A stretch of DNA of 64,000 nucleotides from Crambe crambe. Taxonomy: Eukaryota; Porifera; Demospongiae; Poecilosclerida; Crambeidae. This document shows, one piece after another, positions 12,410 through 23,428 of the stretch. Under the pieces are notes generated by a model that was given only the letters and a program-made list of their open reading frames with translations, did no database searches and was not told the DNA's origin. Position 1 is the stretch's first letter, and the number at the start of each line of letters is the position of its first letter. The stretch covers positions 620,001 to 684,000 of the forward strand of contig OZ004581.1 of NCBI GenBank assembly GCA_963924555.1, given 5' to 3'. A program made the position numbers and the translations under genes.

Positions 12410-12951
12410 AACCTGCATATCCATCTTTTCTGTGCAAACTGATCTGTTTGGGAGGCTACAGACTGACCACCTGTCTATACAGTCTTATCCCTACAATATG
12501 AACTGTTTCCAAGCCAATATAATCATTTCGCAGTCTCTAATGAGACTCTCTCTCCAGAGGCTGTAGTTAATGAAGCGATAGAAATGTCAACTAACACCAA
12601 ATACCTATTAATGGAATTTTATTTACAACTGTGTCTTGAATGCCTCAACTTTCCTAGAGTAGTATGTAAAGGAAAGATGATTTTAGATGGTTTTTCCTTT
12701 AGGTTTTGAAACTTTTGGAGGCAATGGGACTGGAACAATACACACCTACTTTCAAACATGAACAAATTAACGGTGATATTCTCTCTACATGTGATGATGG
12801 CATCTTGAAAGATGAACTGAAGATTGCCTCAAGACTGCACCGCATTCGTCTATTGAGAGTAATTGATGGAAATTACTCAATCCACGACATAATGTCTGGT
12901 CACGATGGGTACATTTTTATGTCATCAGTAGGAAAGCAGCAAGTACAATAG
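8501..12951 (+). CDS. GAREM: GAREM-like adaptor with CABIT and SAM domains
   Basis: Six coding exons: 8501-9778, 10202-10310, 10369-10491, 10689-11171, 11397-11563, 12703-12951. All boundaries are GT-AG and phases match, giving 802 aa, close to vertebrate GAREM1. ATG 8501 is chosen because the exon begins after the acceptor at 8483; an apparent earlier start lies in the intron. Residues ~12-255 are a CABIT domain (AILYDPHDNPMEAMKGYRF, CVGSFSTKPRDT). The middle is Ser/Pro-rich with RPPLPPPNK near 412 and tyrosine motifs such as DNYVHM. Residues ~721-782 form a C-terminal SAM domain (LEAMGLEQYTPTFKHEQING). GAREM proteins are GRB2-binding adaptors that sustain EGF-receptor/MAPK signalling; function here is by homology. 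A minisatellite and a (CA)n tract sit in introns. Confidence 0.9.
9795..10090. repeat. ~50-bp tandem repeat array (family 1) in GAREM-like intron
   Basis: About five to six copies of a unit containing GGTTGGAATAGAGGGGTTCC, ACTGTATACAGAGGTGTCTCC and ATTTCAGG. It starts 17 bp after the donor at 9779. The same unit, inverted, recurs at 26675, 35688 and 55300. Confidence 0.9.
12369..12406. repeat. (CA)n microsatellite
   Basis: About 19 CA dinucleotides in the last intron of the GAREM-like gene. The remainder of that 1.1-kb intron shows nothing I can name. Confidence 0.95.
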
Positions 12952-13498
12952 CAGGACAGGACACATGACTGTTACATAATCAGCAACTTTTAAACATAAA
13001 GTCTCGTCAGATATGCAATTTACTCAAAGCAACAAAGCCATCATGCATGAAACCATGGAACTTGACTGGCACAATATATCATACTCAGGATTTTGTATAT
13101 ATTAAACAGTATCTATTCTGTACATCATAAATATATCATCATCAAATATTAATTATTTTTTTTTGTTCTTTTTGGATGGCATTAGTGATTTTTGTGATCG
13201 ATTGTACATTCTATTTTTATGGTATATTTAAAAAGGTATAAAATGATAGAGTTGACATGACCAGCTGAGAAGTAAAAAAAAAGTGATAAAAATTATGACG
13301 ACTTGCTCTATGACAGTTGCAAACTCAAAGGTTTATAGCAACCATATAATTATAGTTTAAATGGTGATAAGGTAGTGTGATTATGGTGATGTTGAAGCTT
13401 CCTGGTCACAGGTGGGTGATTCAGGAGGACGATGTGCTAAAATTCAATAATAGTAAGTTACATATGACACTTAACATGTGAAACCTGCTTACTGCATG
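12952..13498 (+). other. 3' UTR/intergenic of GAREM-like gene
   Basis: AT-rich sequence after the TAG stop. A variant signal ATTAAA near 13101 is the best poly(A) candidate. No gene is visible. Confidence 0.35.
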
Positions 13499-13500
13499 CA

Positions 13501-14215
13501 ACTAGAGAGGTGGTCTCTTTAGGGAGGTTGAAATAGCTGGAATAGATGCTATTGGGACATGGTGGAGTGGCCTTAACAGAGAGGTGGTCTCTTTAGGGAG
13601 GTTGGAATAGAATAGGTGCTGTTGGGACATGGTGGAGTGGCCTTAATAGAGAGGTGGTCTCTTTAGGGAGGTTGGAATAGAATAGGTGCTGTTGGGACAT
13701 GGTGGAGTGCATGGCCTTAATAGAGAGGTGGTCTCTTTAGGGAGGTTGGAATAGAATAGGTGCTGTTGGGACATGGTGGAGTGGCTTTAATAAAGAGGTG
13801 GTCTCTTTAGGTTGAAATAGCTGGAATAGGTGCTATTGGGACACGGTGGAGTGGCCTTAATAGAGAGGTGATCTCTTTAGGGAGGTTGAAATAGCTGGAA
13901 TAGGTGCTGTTGGGACATGGTGGAGTGACCTTAATAGAGAGGTGGTCTCTTTAGGGAGGTTGAAATAGCTGGAATAGGTGCTGTTGGGACATGGTGGAGT
14001 GGCCTTAATAGAGAGGTGGTCTCTTTAGGGAGGTTGAAATAGCTGGAATAGGTGCTGTTGGGACATGGTAGAGTGGCCTTAATTGAGGTGGTCTCTTTAG
14101 GGAGGTTGAAATAGCTGGAATAGGTGCTGTTGGGACATGGTGGAGTGGCCTTAATAGAGAGGTGGTCTCTTTAGGGAGGTTAAAATAGCTGGAATAGGTG
14201 TTATTGGGAGCAACC
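13501..14215. repeat. ~70-75-bp minisatellite between convergent genes
   Basis: About nine to ten units of a repeat with GAGAGGTGGTCTCTTTAGGG, GGTTGAAATAGCTGGAATAGG and GTGCTGTTGGGACATGGTGG. The array fills most of the gap between the convergent 3' ends of the GAREM-like gene and adhesion GPCR A. Some units have GGAATAGAATAGG in place of AATAGCTGGAATAGG. Confidence 0.92.
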
Positions 14216-14282
14216 ATTATAGAGCAGTGGTCTCATTACACTGCTCTTCAGTACAGACTTTAACATAGAGAGTATAACCCCA

Positions 14283-14991
14283 CTAATCAAGTCTTAGATC
14301 AGCTAACATACTAGTGAGTAGAAACATACATTTGTCAGAGTCCTGCAGAAGATTGCCAAAGCTGAACCTGCTTGCCTCAGTATTCTGAAACATAACGAGA
14401 TGATGGATAAAAGAGATATGGGGTCTTCATCGAAATGTGTACTCATAATGCAATTAATCAGTCTAATTAGAGGGGCAGGAGGCAGATGGGAGGGAGGAAG
14501 AGAGAGAGAGAGAGACCTTCAAGTATCACAGTGATCATTGAAGGACCAATATTTTACCCATAATTTACCTTGATGTTAGTCAGAGAATGGGCCATTGAGT
14601 TAGATCTCTTTTTCTTCCAGTCACGACAACAACGACATATCATGCAGTTCTTCAACCTCTTCTGAATGGCATCATTTTTCAACACATGCAGGATAAAAAT
14701 GGCCGCACCCTATAATAACAACCATTCTAATCACAAGACCAATAACACTGCTTATTATTCTCAGCTAACATGATAAAAATTCAATAGAATTAGTTCTCAT
14801 AAAATTAGCTTATGAAACAAACCACCAACGTTTCGACCAGAATACTCTAGCCTTCATCTGGTCGAAACGTTGGTGGTTTGTTTCATAAGCTAATTTTATG
14901 AGAACTAATTCTATTGAAGACCAATAACACTTAAAAAATTAAGCATGATGCCTCCTAGATTCACTTTTGACTGTCAGAACCATGGCATTTT

Positions 14992-15022
<31 letters not shown>

Positions 15023-18000
15023 GAAATGGCCAATTTTTTAACAACACCTATGACACTCAAAGGTGAATCTATAGCATGGTGCTTAGATTCAAAGTCTTTG
15101 TCTGTTTAAAAGAAGCAAGACTATAATGATCTATATATAGCCTTGGTGAAAAAAAAAAAAGAGCAATTTATTTACAAGTCCAATAATAGATTCGCACCCA
15201 CATTACGGTTTGCGACTGGTTTCAGGTTTTAAAAGATAATCTAGGCACCATCAATTTGATTCATTATAAAGATCATCCAGTTCCCTGTTAATACTTAAAT
15301 CATTGAAAAAATAAGTCTGTCATTTCCATGAAATTAATGGTTGGGATATTTCTATCTCTCAGAGGGTCGAGGGGTTAACAGGACCGTGTGCTAGCTCACC
15401 TGGAGAGAGTTGAGGATGGTGAATACCCATGCAAACACTGTTGTGTTCTGGTCAATGGCAAACAGTCCGATGACCCATGTTACCCCCATCAGTGGCAGGA
15501 GGATCACCATACTCTTGAGAGCACTCCTACATAATCATACTGATTATACTGATTTTTTTAAAAAAACTTTTTTGCCAGTCGTCCTGATAGGCCTAGAATG
15601 GCTGGCTATACTCAATAATGTGGAACCTCCAAATGGACACACTTGGGAACCAGCCTTTTGTCCTTTGTAGAGAGGTTGTCCTCTTTTTGGAGGTTATTGA
15701 GTGCATACAAAGGTACTTCTAGATTTGTAGGGACCTTTGTTCTTTCGGAGGTATAGAGTGTGCATGTATATACAAAGGTACTTTAGGACCTTTGTTGAGA
15801 GGTTTGTCCTCTTCCTTTATTGGGTTCATGCCATGTGTAGTCCCTAACATAGTGAGTACGTGATACTGATACTGGCAGACTGATCCTTTAACAAACCACC
15901 AAGTACATGAATTACAACTGGTACTACACACTGTTCCTGTATTCCAAGTTTCTATAGTTACCACACATTTCCAGCTGGTAAGACACTTCGTTTATGGGTA
16001 TGTAATAGCTCAGCTGACTAGTAATCTTTAAATTTGACAATGACGACGACAATAGCAACAACAACGACGACGACAATGACAACAACAACAACAACAACAA
16101 ACAACAACAACAACAACAACAAACACTATTTAGCATTAGCACTCACTTCACTAGCTCGGTTTTCTTCACATTGAATTCTGCGCCTCCAAGTTTTCTAACC
16201 CTTATCAAGCTGAATACAGTGGCTATCAGAATCACAGTATTAATCTGCATGAAAACAAGAAGCTTGAAACTGGGTTATACAATATAATATGACATAGTCA
16301 GAGAAGAAATCGTCGATTGCAAACTTGCTGGCCGGCTCAAAGTTTTCAAAGAGAAGTCTACAGTGTAACTTCTAAATGTGACTCCTTTGGGACCAGCAAC
16401 AAGTGTCCTGATTAAGGAGGTGTCCTTAATTCAGGGATGAAAGAGTGTCCTGAAATTTTGCATTTCAGGGAGTCCACATTTAGGGGTTCCACTGTAATGA
16501 TTAAAGGGTTCTCCCCCCAATACTGCAAAACTCTCTGGACTTGTATGTGAATTTAGCCGAAAGTTAGTTCAAGTGCCAATATAATTATATTGAACACAGA
16601 TTCCACTATTAGGTATGTTCACATTCCATGCACTTTCTCAGACATTTCCCGCTCAATTCCCGGCAGTGTGTGAAGGAGGCACAAAAAGGTTTGTTGTCTA
16701 GAGAGGAAGAGAGTTAGCTTTCTATTGTTATGCTAAGAAGTCAGCTTGTGTTCCTCAGCCATTGTTGTGCGCTCCATGTTGTGATTGGTCGCAGTTTAAA
16801 GGGTTAATCTACACAGTAGTATAGCGATCATGTACTCACACACACACGGGATGTAGTCCAAACTAATAACAGAGGAACTTTCAATGAACAGTATAAAGTG
16901 TATTTGCATTCACTCGATCCATTGATCGTTCATTATAAATGCTATAACTTTCTCAATTCTTAACCAAATTTTGAATTTCAAAAACCAGCTGATAGAGTGG
17001 GTGATCAGCTCTCTGCTGGCGTTTTAAATGTGAAATTTGGTCAAGAATTGAGAAAGTTAAAAGCAAATAGAGAGATGGGATCAAGTGGATTGAGGGACTT
17101 GATGCACATATGTAATTGTAATGCACATGTACGTACCATTATGATGATTAACATGGGGACAATGAAAGTCCAAATGGCCGCTGCTCCTGTTGTGGCATTC
17201 AGCCAACAACTGCAATCAATTGAGAGTGGTATATAATAGATGTATGTTAATCTGTATATATATAGACTCTATATCAACGGTCTGAATAGAGAGATGGTCT
17301 CGATCTTTAATGGATACAGCACATATACAAGTCATGAAACTTAGCAGTTCTTAGTTGCCCCGGCCGAGTCCTTGTGTTAGCCACACCCTCTAACATACGC
17401 ACCCATCACTTGCTACCATAATCGTACTTACTAAGTTCCAGCAGTGTAGGCTGAGCCTTGGACTTCAAGAACAGCAGCTGAAATAGTCACTATGGGAACG
17501 GGCAGACCTGCATGCATGAATACATAGATGGAGGAATGACATTGCAATATTTGATCTAGCTGGATTAATTTCTCCTCCTCTATTAATTCTCTCTGCCGGT
17601 CCCCAACCTTCCCCTCCCACATACCTGGCCACACCCCCTCCCCAGCCACTCCTCCCATCCCTCTCGAATTGCAATCTCAATTCCCTAGCTCAATCCTTCC
17701 CTCTCGGCCACTAGCTGCCCTCACCTACTTCACATACTCCTCGTTTACCCCACCCCACCCCACCCACCCCTCACTTACCCCATACCCCACCCCACCTACC
17801 CCTCATTTACCAATTATTCACCCCACCCTTCACTTACCCACATCCATCCTACCCCTCACTTATCCCATCCCACCCCTCACTCATCCACCCCACCCCTCAC
17901 TCATCCACCCCACCCCTCACTCATCCACCCCACCCCTCATTTACCCTCACTTACCCCACCCTAGGATGAGCAACCAGTACCACCTATCTGCAGCTTTCCC

Positions 18001-21000
18001 AAAGACCTTGACAACCAGGATGTAAAGGATGATGCCCTCCACCAACATCCAGCAGAACGAACACAAGAGAAAGTAGTGGAGAAATGCTGTTGTCACCACA
18101 CACAGAACCTGCACAAAGAAAAATCATGAACAGGAGGGAGGGACAGAGGGGGAAGACAGGGAGGGAGTGGCAGGGAGGAGGGAGGGAGGGAGGGGAGGAG
18201 AGGAAGTGGGGGGATGGGAGGAGGGAGGGAGGGAGGGAGGGAGGGAGGGGAGGAAAGAACAGGGAGGAAGTGGGGGGATGGAAGGAGGGAGGGAGGGTGT
18301 GGGAGGGGGAGAGCATGCAGGGAGGGATAGAGGAAAGAGCAGGGAGAGAGGGAAGGAGGGAAGAACAGGGAGGGAGGGAAGAAGAGGGAGGGGAAGGGAG
18401 AGGGTAAGGCCGGGGATTGATGGAGAGCTGGTACATACATACATACATGAGGGTTTCGTGCTGGTTCTACTGTGGCCACGAAGAGAACGAGAGAGATTAG
18501 GAGAGCAATGGCGAGATTCAGATGAATGTAGAGAAGAACACCTTTATTCAGAGCTTTCCTACATGTATGTGATACAATATGAATCAAGGTTTTGTGTGGT
18601 GAGGTGTCCTGATTAGGGATGTGCCCTGATTAAAGAGATTTGTTGTTGTTGTTATTGTTTACCTGAACACAAGGAGAGCTAATATGGTGAGGATGAGACA
18701 GACGATGGAGATAGCACACCCGATGTAGCTCACAACATTCAGAGGAAGGGTGCTCTGGAGTCCCGTTGGACTGACTAGTATGGAAAAGCTGGTGAGATGA
18801 CTGATGTCACAGATGACACGATTCGATATGCTGTCGAGTTCACTCATGATGCCATCGGAGGACCAGTTCCTATGGCAATTGAATAAAACTACCTCACAAA
18901 ACATTTCATGTTTCAATTCTCCCTCACCTTCTTGTGAAATTCCAAGACACGCATTCAAATCTTGACTCATTCACCTAGTACATTGATGTTCAATCATTAA
19001 CATCGATACAAAGCAAACCATCACTGATTACATGCAGAGCATAAAATTTTTGTGTCATGGTTTTATTTATTTCTGTTTGTTTTGTTTGTTTGTTTGTTTG
19101 TTGTTATTGTTTGAAAAATAGAAGTGTGAATCATTTCACACACACTCCACTAAAAATTTTACTCACATAAATTTTGCACAATGCAGTCATAGTAACATAC
19201 CATTGCAGGAAAGGTCAGGGTCAATGGGTCTCCTTCCTCAAACATCTTTAGCTCAACTGGGGCATTTCTCTCGTCCCCCTCACGAGTATAAATGTTGACG
19301 ACTGATAGATTTGCTGCTGACATGATGTTCATGCTTTGATTTGCACTGCATGGAGAGCATACCATAGTGAATTTGATGACCCTTTACCATACTTATCTAA
19401 CAGCTGACCCTTTACCATATTTATCTAACAGCTGACCCTTTACCATATGGTTTGACTACACTTACCTGTTGGCCTGTGACACTCTGTCCATGTATCTAGC
19501 AAGGTTCTTTACAACAGCAATGGAGATGGCAGTATCACAATCCTCTGAAGAAGAAAAATCACCATTTATAGCACCAAAAATAACAAGTTGAATGAATGAT
19601 TATTCATAGCCACTATCTAGCCCTCTTTTAGAAGAGCCTTTCATAACATTCTCTCTCTCCCCCCGTCACATGACTCCTCTTCCCTGTCACATGACTTCTT
19701 TTCCCCTCACCTTCCTCATCCTCACACTTTAGCTGACTCAGTGGAACAACCAGTTCCACTTCCCTTCCAAAAATATCATTCAAACCTGAAACAGCAATTC
19801 ATAAGAAGTGTGAACCTATAGCTACTATTCAGGAGCATGTGTGGTGCATGTATGAAACATATATGATGCATGTATGAAACATGCATGGTGTGTGCATGGT
19901 ACATGTATGAAACATGCATGTTATTGTATGAAACATGCATGTTATTGTATGAAACATGCATGTTATTGTATGAAACATGCATGTTATTGTATGAAACATG
20001 CATGTTATTGTATGAAACATGCATGTTATTGTATGAAACATGCATATATGAAACATGCATGGTGCATGTATGATACATGTATGGTACAGCATACATGGCA
20101 TACTGCCTATGAATTCATAGTTCCCTGTTCTCGAGCTTCTCCTGAGGTCAGTTTTCTCCACATACAAAACTGAAAATGAATTTTTTATCAATTTGTTACC
20201 ATGACAAATATAACTGTACCGAAATTTGTCCTTTGTTCACAAACAAATGACTCATTTGATTGCAGCAACTGGCGAGTTATCAACTCCAATGTTTCTTCAA
20301 TTGCGATCAATAAATTCTCCTGACTTGAAAATCTTGATTCCTGAAAATCTTCCTGCATCAAGAAACGTGGGTCAACTGTTTTATGATGTGACTTCTGAGC
20401 TAGAACTTCTGACCACTATAATAACAGTGTTTAGAACCTTACACCATTGAAGCGTTCATAAGTATCACGTCTCTCTCTGGTCACAAGGTCATTTACAATA
20501 TCAGCGATGAACTGTGTGGAGAAAAATAATAGTATCACAGAGTATACAAGAATATACTGAGCCCATGCACAAGTCTATGTGTACACAAAATATACTGAGT
20601 GAGTATACAAGAGTGTACTAAGTTCAAGAGAGTGAGTATACAAGAATAATACTAAGCTAATGAGAGTTAGTATGCAAGAAGATACAAAGTTCATAGGAGT
20701 GAGTATACAAGAAAAAAAGCTCATGAGAGTTAGTATACAAGATACTTGTCATGCATTGCAATATTGAGTGCCTCACCCTAATGACAATTCTGTTTTGCAG
20801 GATTGGTACATCCATGTTCAATTCTTCAACAATGGAGAAGAACCTATGAAACAAGTCGACGTTGCTAGTTGTGTTAAGACCACGTAGTAGTATCTGACGT
20901 TGAATTCTAAAGTACAGCATTGTGATATTTGGAGGAAAAGGTCGTTGTCGTCTTTTAGCATCATACAGTGTTCTGTCCAAGACTTCTCTCTAGAAGAATA

Positions 21001-22948
21001 TACTGAGTGACTATACAAGAATATTCTAAGCTCATGAGAGTACAAGAATGTACTAAGCTCATGAGAGTGAGTATACAAGCTCATGAGATCGAGTGAGTAT
21101 ACAAGAATATACTAAGCTCATGAGAGTGAGTATACAAGAATATACTAAGCTTATTGGAGTGAGTATGTTCAAGACTTCATACTGAGTGAGTTACAGAGGT
21201 GTTGGAAGCAAGATTCGATTGGTCAGGCCCGAATTTGAAATGTAATCCCACAGACCACTGATATTTGAGCATGATAGCTACTTAACCCAAAATAATTATT
21301 GGTCAGGCCTAGGCCTGATTGGCCTGACCTGTTCCACTGTCTATGGAGTATACAAGAAAACATTAAGCTCTGTCTTAATCAGGGGTGAATTAATATAAGT
21401 AGGACGCAGTCCTAATCAGAGGGACATCCTCATGTTAGGGAGTCCGTGTTGACTAAAATATCCCCCCGCCCCTGTAATAATGAGAACTTACACATGTCGT
21501 TACTATGCTTGTCCTGCACACAGCAGGTAAGCTTGCCATTCGACGTGTCAGGTTGAAAAGACAGAGATCAACACATCCACTAGCTTCTGGGCTTGCAAGT
21601 GATAAATACTCACCTCCATCACGACAAGGTCGCGTAAAGTTCATACACAAATCCTGACAGAAACTCTCCTTAATACCTTCTTCGAAACACTTAATACCTT
21701 CTTCGAAACAGCCATATTTATTGCAGAAGGGTCGAGAACTAGATTTCAAAGTAATGGAATGCAATTAGCTATTGTGATGACCTCAGATAATAACCCCAGA
21801 TAGAACCAACCATTCTTGATAGCTCTGCTCAAAAAAATATTTTGACCATACTTCTATTGGGTGTTCAGACTATCTCCAATCAAATTTCAACCTTAAGACT
21901 ACTGGTGATTATAGAGGGCTCAGAATCTCAGTATGCCATTCGTCCCAAACTTCTGTCCTGTGTTCTATAATGGTTGGACTATCTCCACACCAAATTTCAG
22001 TCCCCAAGGCTACTAGTAGTCATGAGTTATGGAGAGCTAAAGTATGCCATTATTTGTCTTAATTAATTCTATTTTTGGAGTATCACAACTAGCTACCAAA
22101 AATTGGCAGGACTGTGTTAAACAGAGCTCACTCCCCCCTTCCAATTTAGGAGGATATTGGTGCAATATATCCCTTAATTAACTCGGGAACATCCCCTTCT
22201 GTAATATCATTCACATACTCTGAATCCCCTCCTTCAGTTTCGTTGCAGAGTGTTGTACAGTCGTCCAGATCCTCCATCGAGGTGCAGTCAAGAGTCGAGA
22301 TGTGCCGACATAAGCAGTAATCATGCAGCTTTTCAGATCGATTCAAGGACTGGAAGATAACATCAGACTCTAGAGGATATAAAATAAGGTAGGGGGAACT
22401 TCAAGTGTGGAGGTTGCAAGGGATAGGAAGGATACAGGAAAGCTATTGACTACCAAAACTATGATTACCATAACTATGACTACTGTCACTATGACTACTG
22501 TCACTATGATGTACATCATACAAACAGCCAGCTTTTACCATTGCCACATGACACCTTCACTATTGCCATGACTACACACGCAAAATAAATATGACAACAT
22601 ATCACCATGACAATACTTACCATCAATAGAGGCACTTCTACTGTCACGGTCATTCTCACTTTCTTCTTCATTATCTCCATCAGTATTATCACTGAACTCG
22701 GTAGTAGTAACTATGCTAACCGAAGAGCCGATTTGGTTTGTGGTGAAGTTATTGCAAATTTGATTTGCAGTGAGGTTTCTCATGTCATCATCAGGGCATC
22801 GGTAACAGAGATCACAGCTGTCTCTGCAAACCACTTCAGAATCATCACTATCGGTAGTGGCGGCAGAGGATGGTACAGTGACACAGAAGGGAAGGGAGAG
22901 AGAGAGAAGGAAGAGGAGTTTAGGTAAGGGATGGTGATGTTTCTTCAT
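14283..22948 (-). CDS. Adhesion GPCR A (Cys-rich ectodomain, GAIN/GPS, 7TM)
   Basis: Twenty exons, descending: 22621-22948, 22219-22369, 21492-21738, 20777-20989, 20443-20511, 20220-20352, 20104-20169, 19711-19785, 19466-19544, 19201-19345, 18928-18974, 18663-18869, 18447-18558, 17955-18108, 17432-17507, 17137-17209, 16147-16244, 15400-15526, 14569-14709, 14283-14384. All are GT-AG with matching phases; total 880 aa. It opens with a signal peptide (MKKHHHPLPKLLFLLSLSLP). A Cys- and Asp/Ser-rich ectodomain follows that I cannot assign to a family, then a GAIN region ending in a GPS (CVSWNF, HLTSFSILV). The 7TM shows family signatures: FLLCSFCWMLVEGIILY (TM3), YCWLN (ECL2), VTWVIGLFAIDQNTTVFAW (TM6-7). 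Cleavage is expected at HL/T by family rule. The tail is short (residues after TM7 ~80). Confidence 0.88.
14780..14918. repeat. Perfect 61-bp inverted repeat, 17-bp spacer
   Basis: Arms 14780-14840 and 14858-14918 are exact reverse complements; the spacer is 14841-14857. The inner arm ends carry AACGTTTCGACCAG/CTGGTCGAAACGTT. It lies in the intron between the last two 7TM exons of GPCR A (14710-15399). Confidence 0.95.
14988..15023. repeat. Poly(T)-poly(G) tract
   Basis: A run of T directly followed by about 23 G, in an intron of GPCR A. Confidence 0.9.
15625..15805 (+). repeat. Dispersed ~150-bp repeat (family 2)
   Basis: Contains CTTTTGTCCTTTGTAGAGAGG, TTGTCCTCTTTTTGGAGGTTA and ATACAAAGGTACTT. 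Related copies lie at 26335, 35335, 39612 (inverted), 53660 and 63465. Confidence 0.75.
16048..16125. repeat. (AAC)n-rich simple repeat
   Basis: AAC/GAC trinucleotides next to the TM5 exon of GPCR A. Similar (AAC)n tracts recur at 25393, 26040, 34392 and 42705 near other exons of the cluster. Confidence 0.85.
16888..17078. repeat. Palindromic MITE-like repeat, copy 2
   Basis: Carries GTATTTGCATTCACTCGATCC, CTTTCTCAATTCTTAACC, a GGTGATCAGCTCTCTGCTGG centre and the inverted partner CAAGAATTGAGAAAGTT. Located in an intron of GPCR A. Confidence 0.75.
17700..17965. repeat. C-rich CCCCACCCCTCACTCAT minisatellite
   Basis: Short degenerate repeats of CACCCCACCCCTCACTCATC in the intron next to the TM3 exon of GPCR A. 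Confidence 0.85.
18128..18415. repeat. Purine-only GGGAGG-rich tract
   Basis: Nearly uninterrupted purines (GGGAGGGAGG, AGAGGAAG) over about 290 bp in the TM2-TM3 intron of GPCR A. It is a strong strand-asymmetric, triplex-prone tract. Confidence 0.9.
19380..19450. repeat. 28-bp repeat in GPCR A intron
   Basis: Three copies of GACCCTTTACCATATTTATC followed by TAACAGCT. The duplicate region near 28045 has fewer copies. Confidence 0.8.
19850..20048. repeat. 21-bp minisatellite in GPCR A intron
   Basis: About seven copies of GAAACATGCATGTTATTGTAT. The corresponding intron of gene B (28450-28560) is contracted, so copy number changed after duplication. Confidence 0.92.
20560..21185. repeat. ~33-bp minisatellite around GPCR A exon 4
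   Basis: Units of GAGTGAGTATACAAGAATAT plus ACTAAGCTCATGA flank exon 20777-20989 on both sides. The duplicate array is at 29020-29220 and 29455-29770 with different copy number. Confidence 0.88.
21187..21348. repeat. Dispersed repeat with GGTCAGGCC motifs (family 3)
   Basis: Begins GTTGGAAGCAAGATTCGATT and ends GGCCTGACCTGTTCCAC. Related copies lie at 24498-24683 and 33505-33705. Confidence 0.75.
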
Positions 22949-23285
22949 GTTTATTAGGAGGGTTTGGTGGGGGAAGTGATATCAAGTGAGGTGATCAATT
23001 TATGTACATAAGGAGGTTGTAGAAAGATATCTTCCTATGACTTTGGAGGTCTCTCTAAGCCAGCCTGCATAGTTTAAAAAAATCACATAATCATGCAGCC
23101 TGAGCATATGAAATGAATAAATAAATAAACAACGTTCCTTTCTAGCACTTTAATTGATTCAAAAACTTCGAAACAGCTCAGCTAACAAGATAAATTGGGG
23201 CACTCTAAGTAGTACACTCCCCCCCTCCCTCCCCCCCTCCCCCATCTATTTGCATTCCTTTTCCCATAATTATTACAAGCATTTT

Positions 23286-23428
23286 TGTAGGAGTGTGCAT
23301 ACCCCAAGTGTGCATGCTCAGTATACCCCAAGTGTGCATGCTCGGTATACCCCAAGTGTGCATGCTCAGTATACCCCAAGTATGCATGCTCAGTATACCC
23401 CAAGTGTGCATGCTCAGTATACCCCAAG
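23286..23428. repeat. 24-bp minisatellite
   Basis: Six copies of AGTGTGCATGCTCAGTATAC plus CCCA, upstream of GPCR A. The duplicate array is at 32277-32415. Confidence 0.92.

Noticed and set aside
18084-18616. Overlapping long frames on both strands rich in Gly/Arg or Pro/Ser
   Set aside because: Products of the purine-only tract. True GPCR A exons on both sides are placed by phase and homology.
20226-20450. Plus-strand 74-codon frame conserved in both duplicate copies (also at 28699-28923)
   Set aside because: It is antisense to two confirmed GPCR exons, and its conservation follows from the recent duplication. No splice partners or homology.
22607-22927. Plus-strand frame antisense to the GPCR A signal-peptide exon (also 31549-31914)
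   Set aside because: Complement of a low-complexity coding exon. The minus frame has a signal peptide and matching splice phases.
23286-23428. Regular 24-bp repeats resembling a CRISPR array
   Set aside because: Contiguous tandem units without variable spacers in a eukaryotic genome; a minisatellite.
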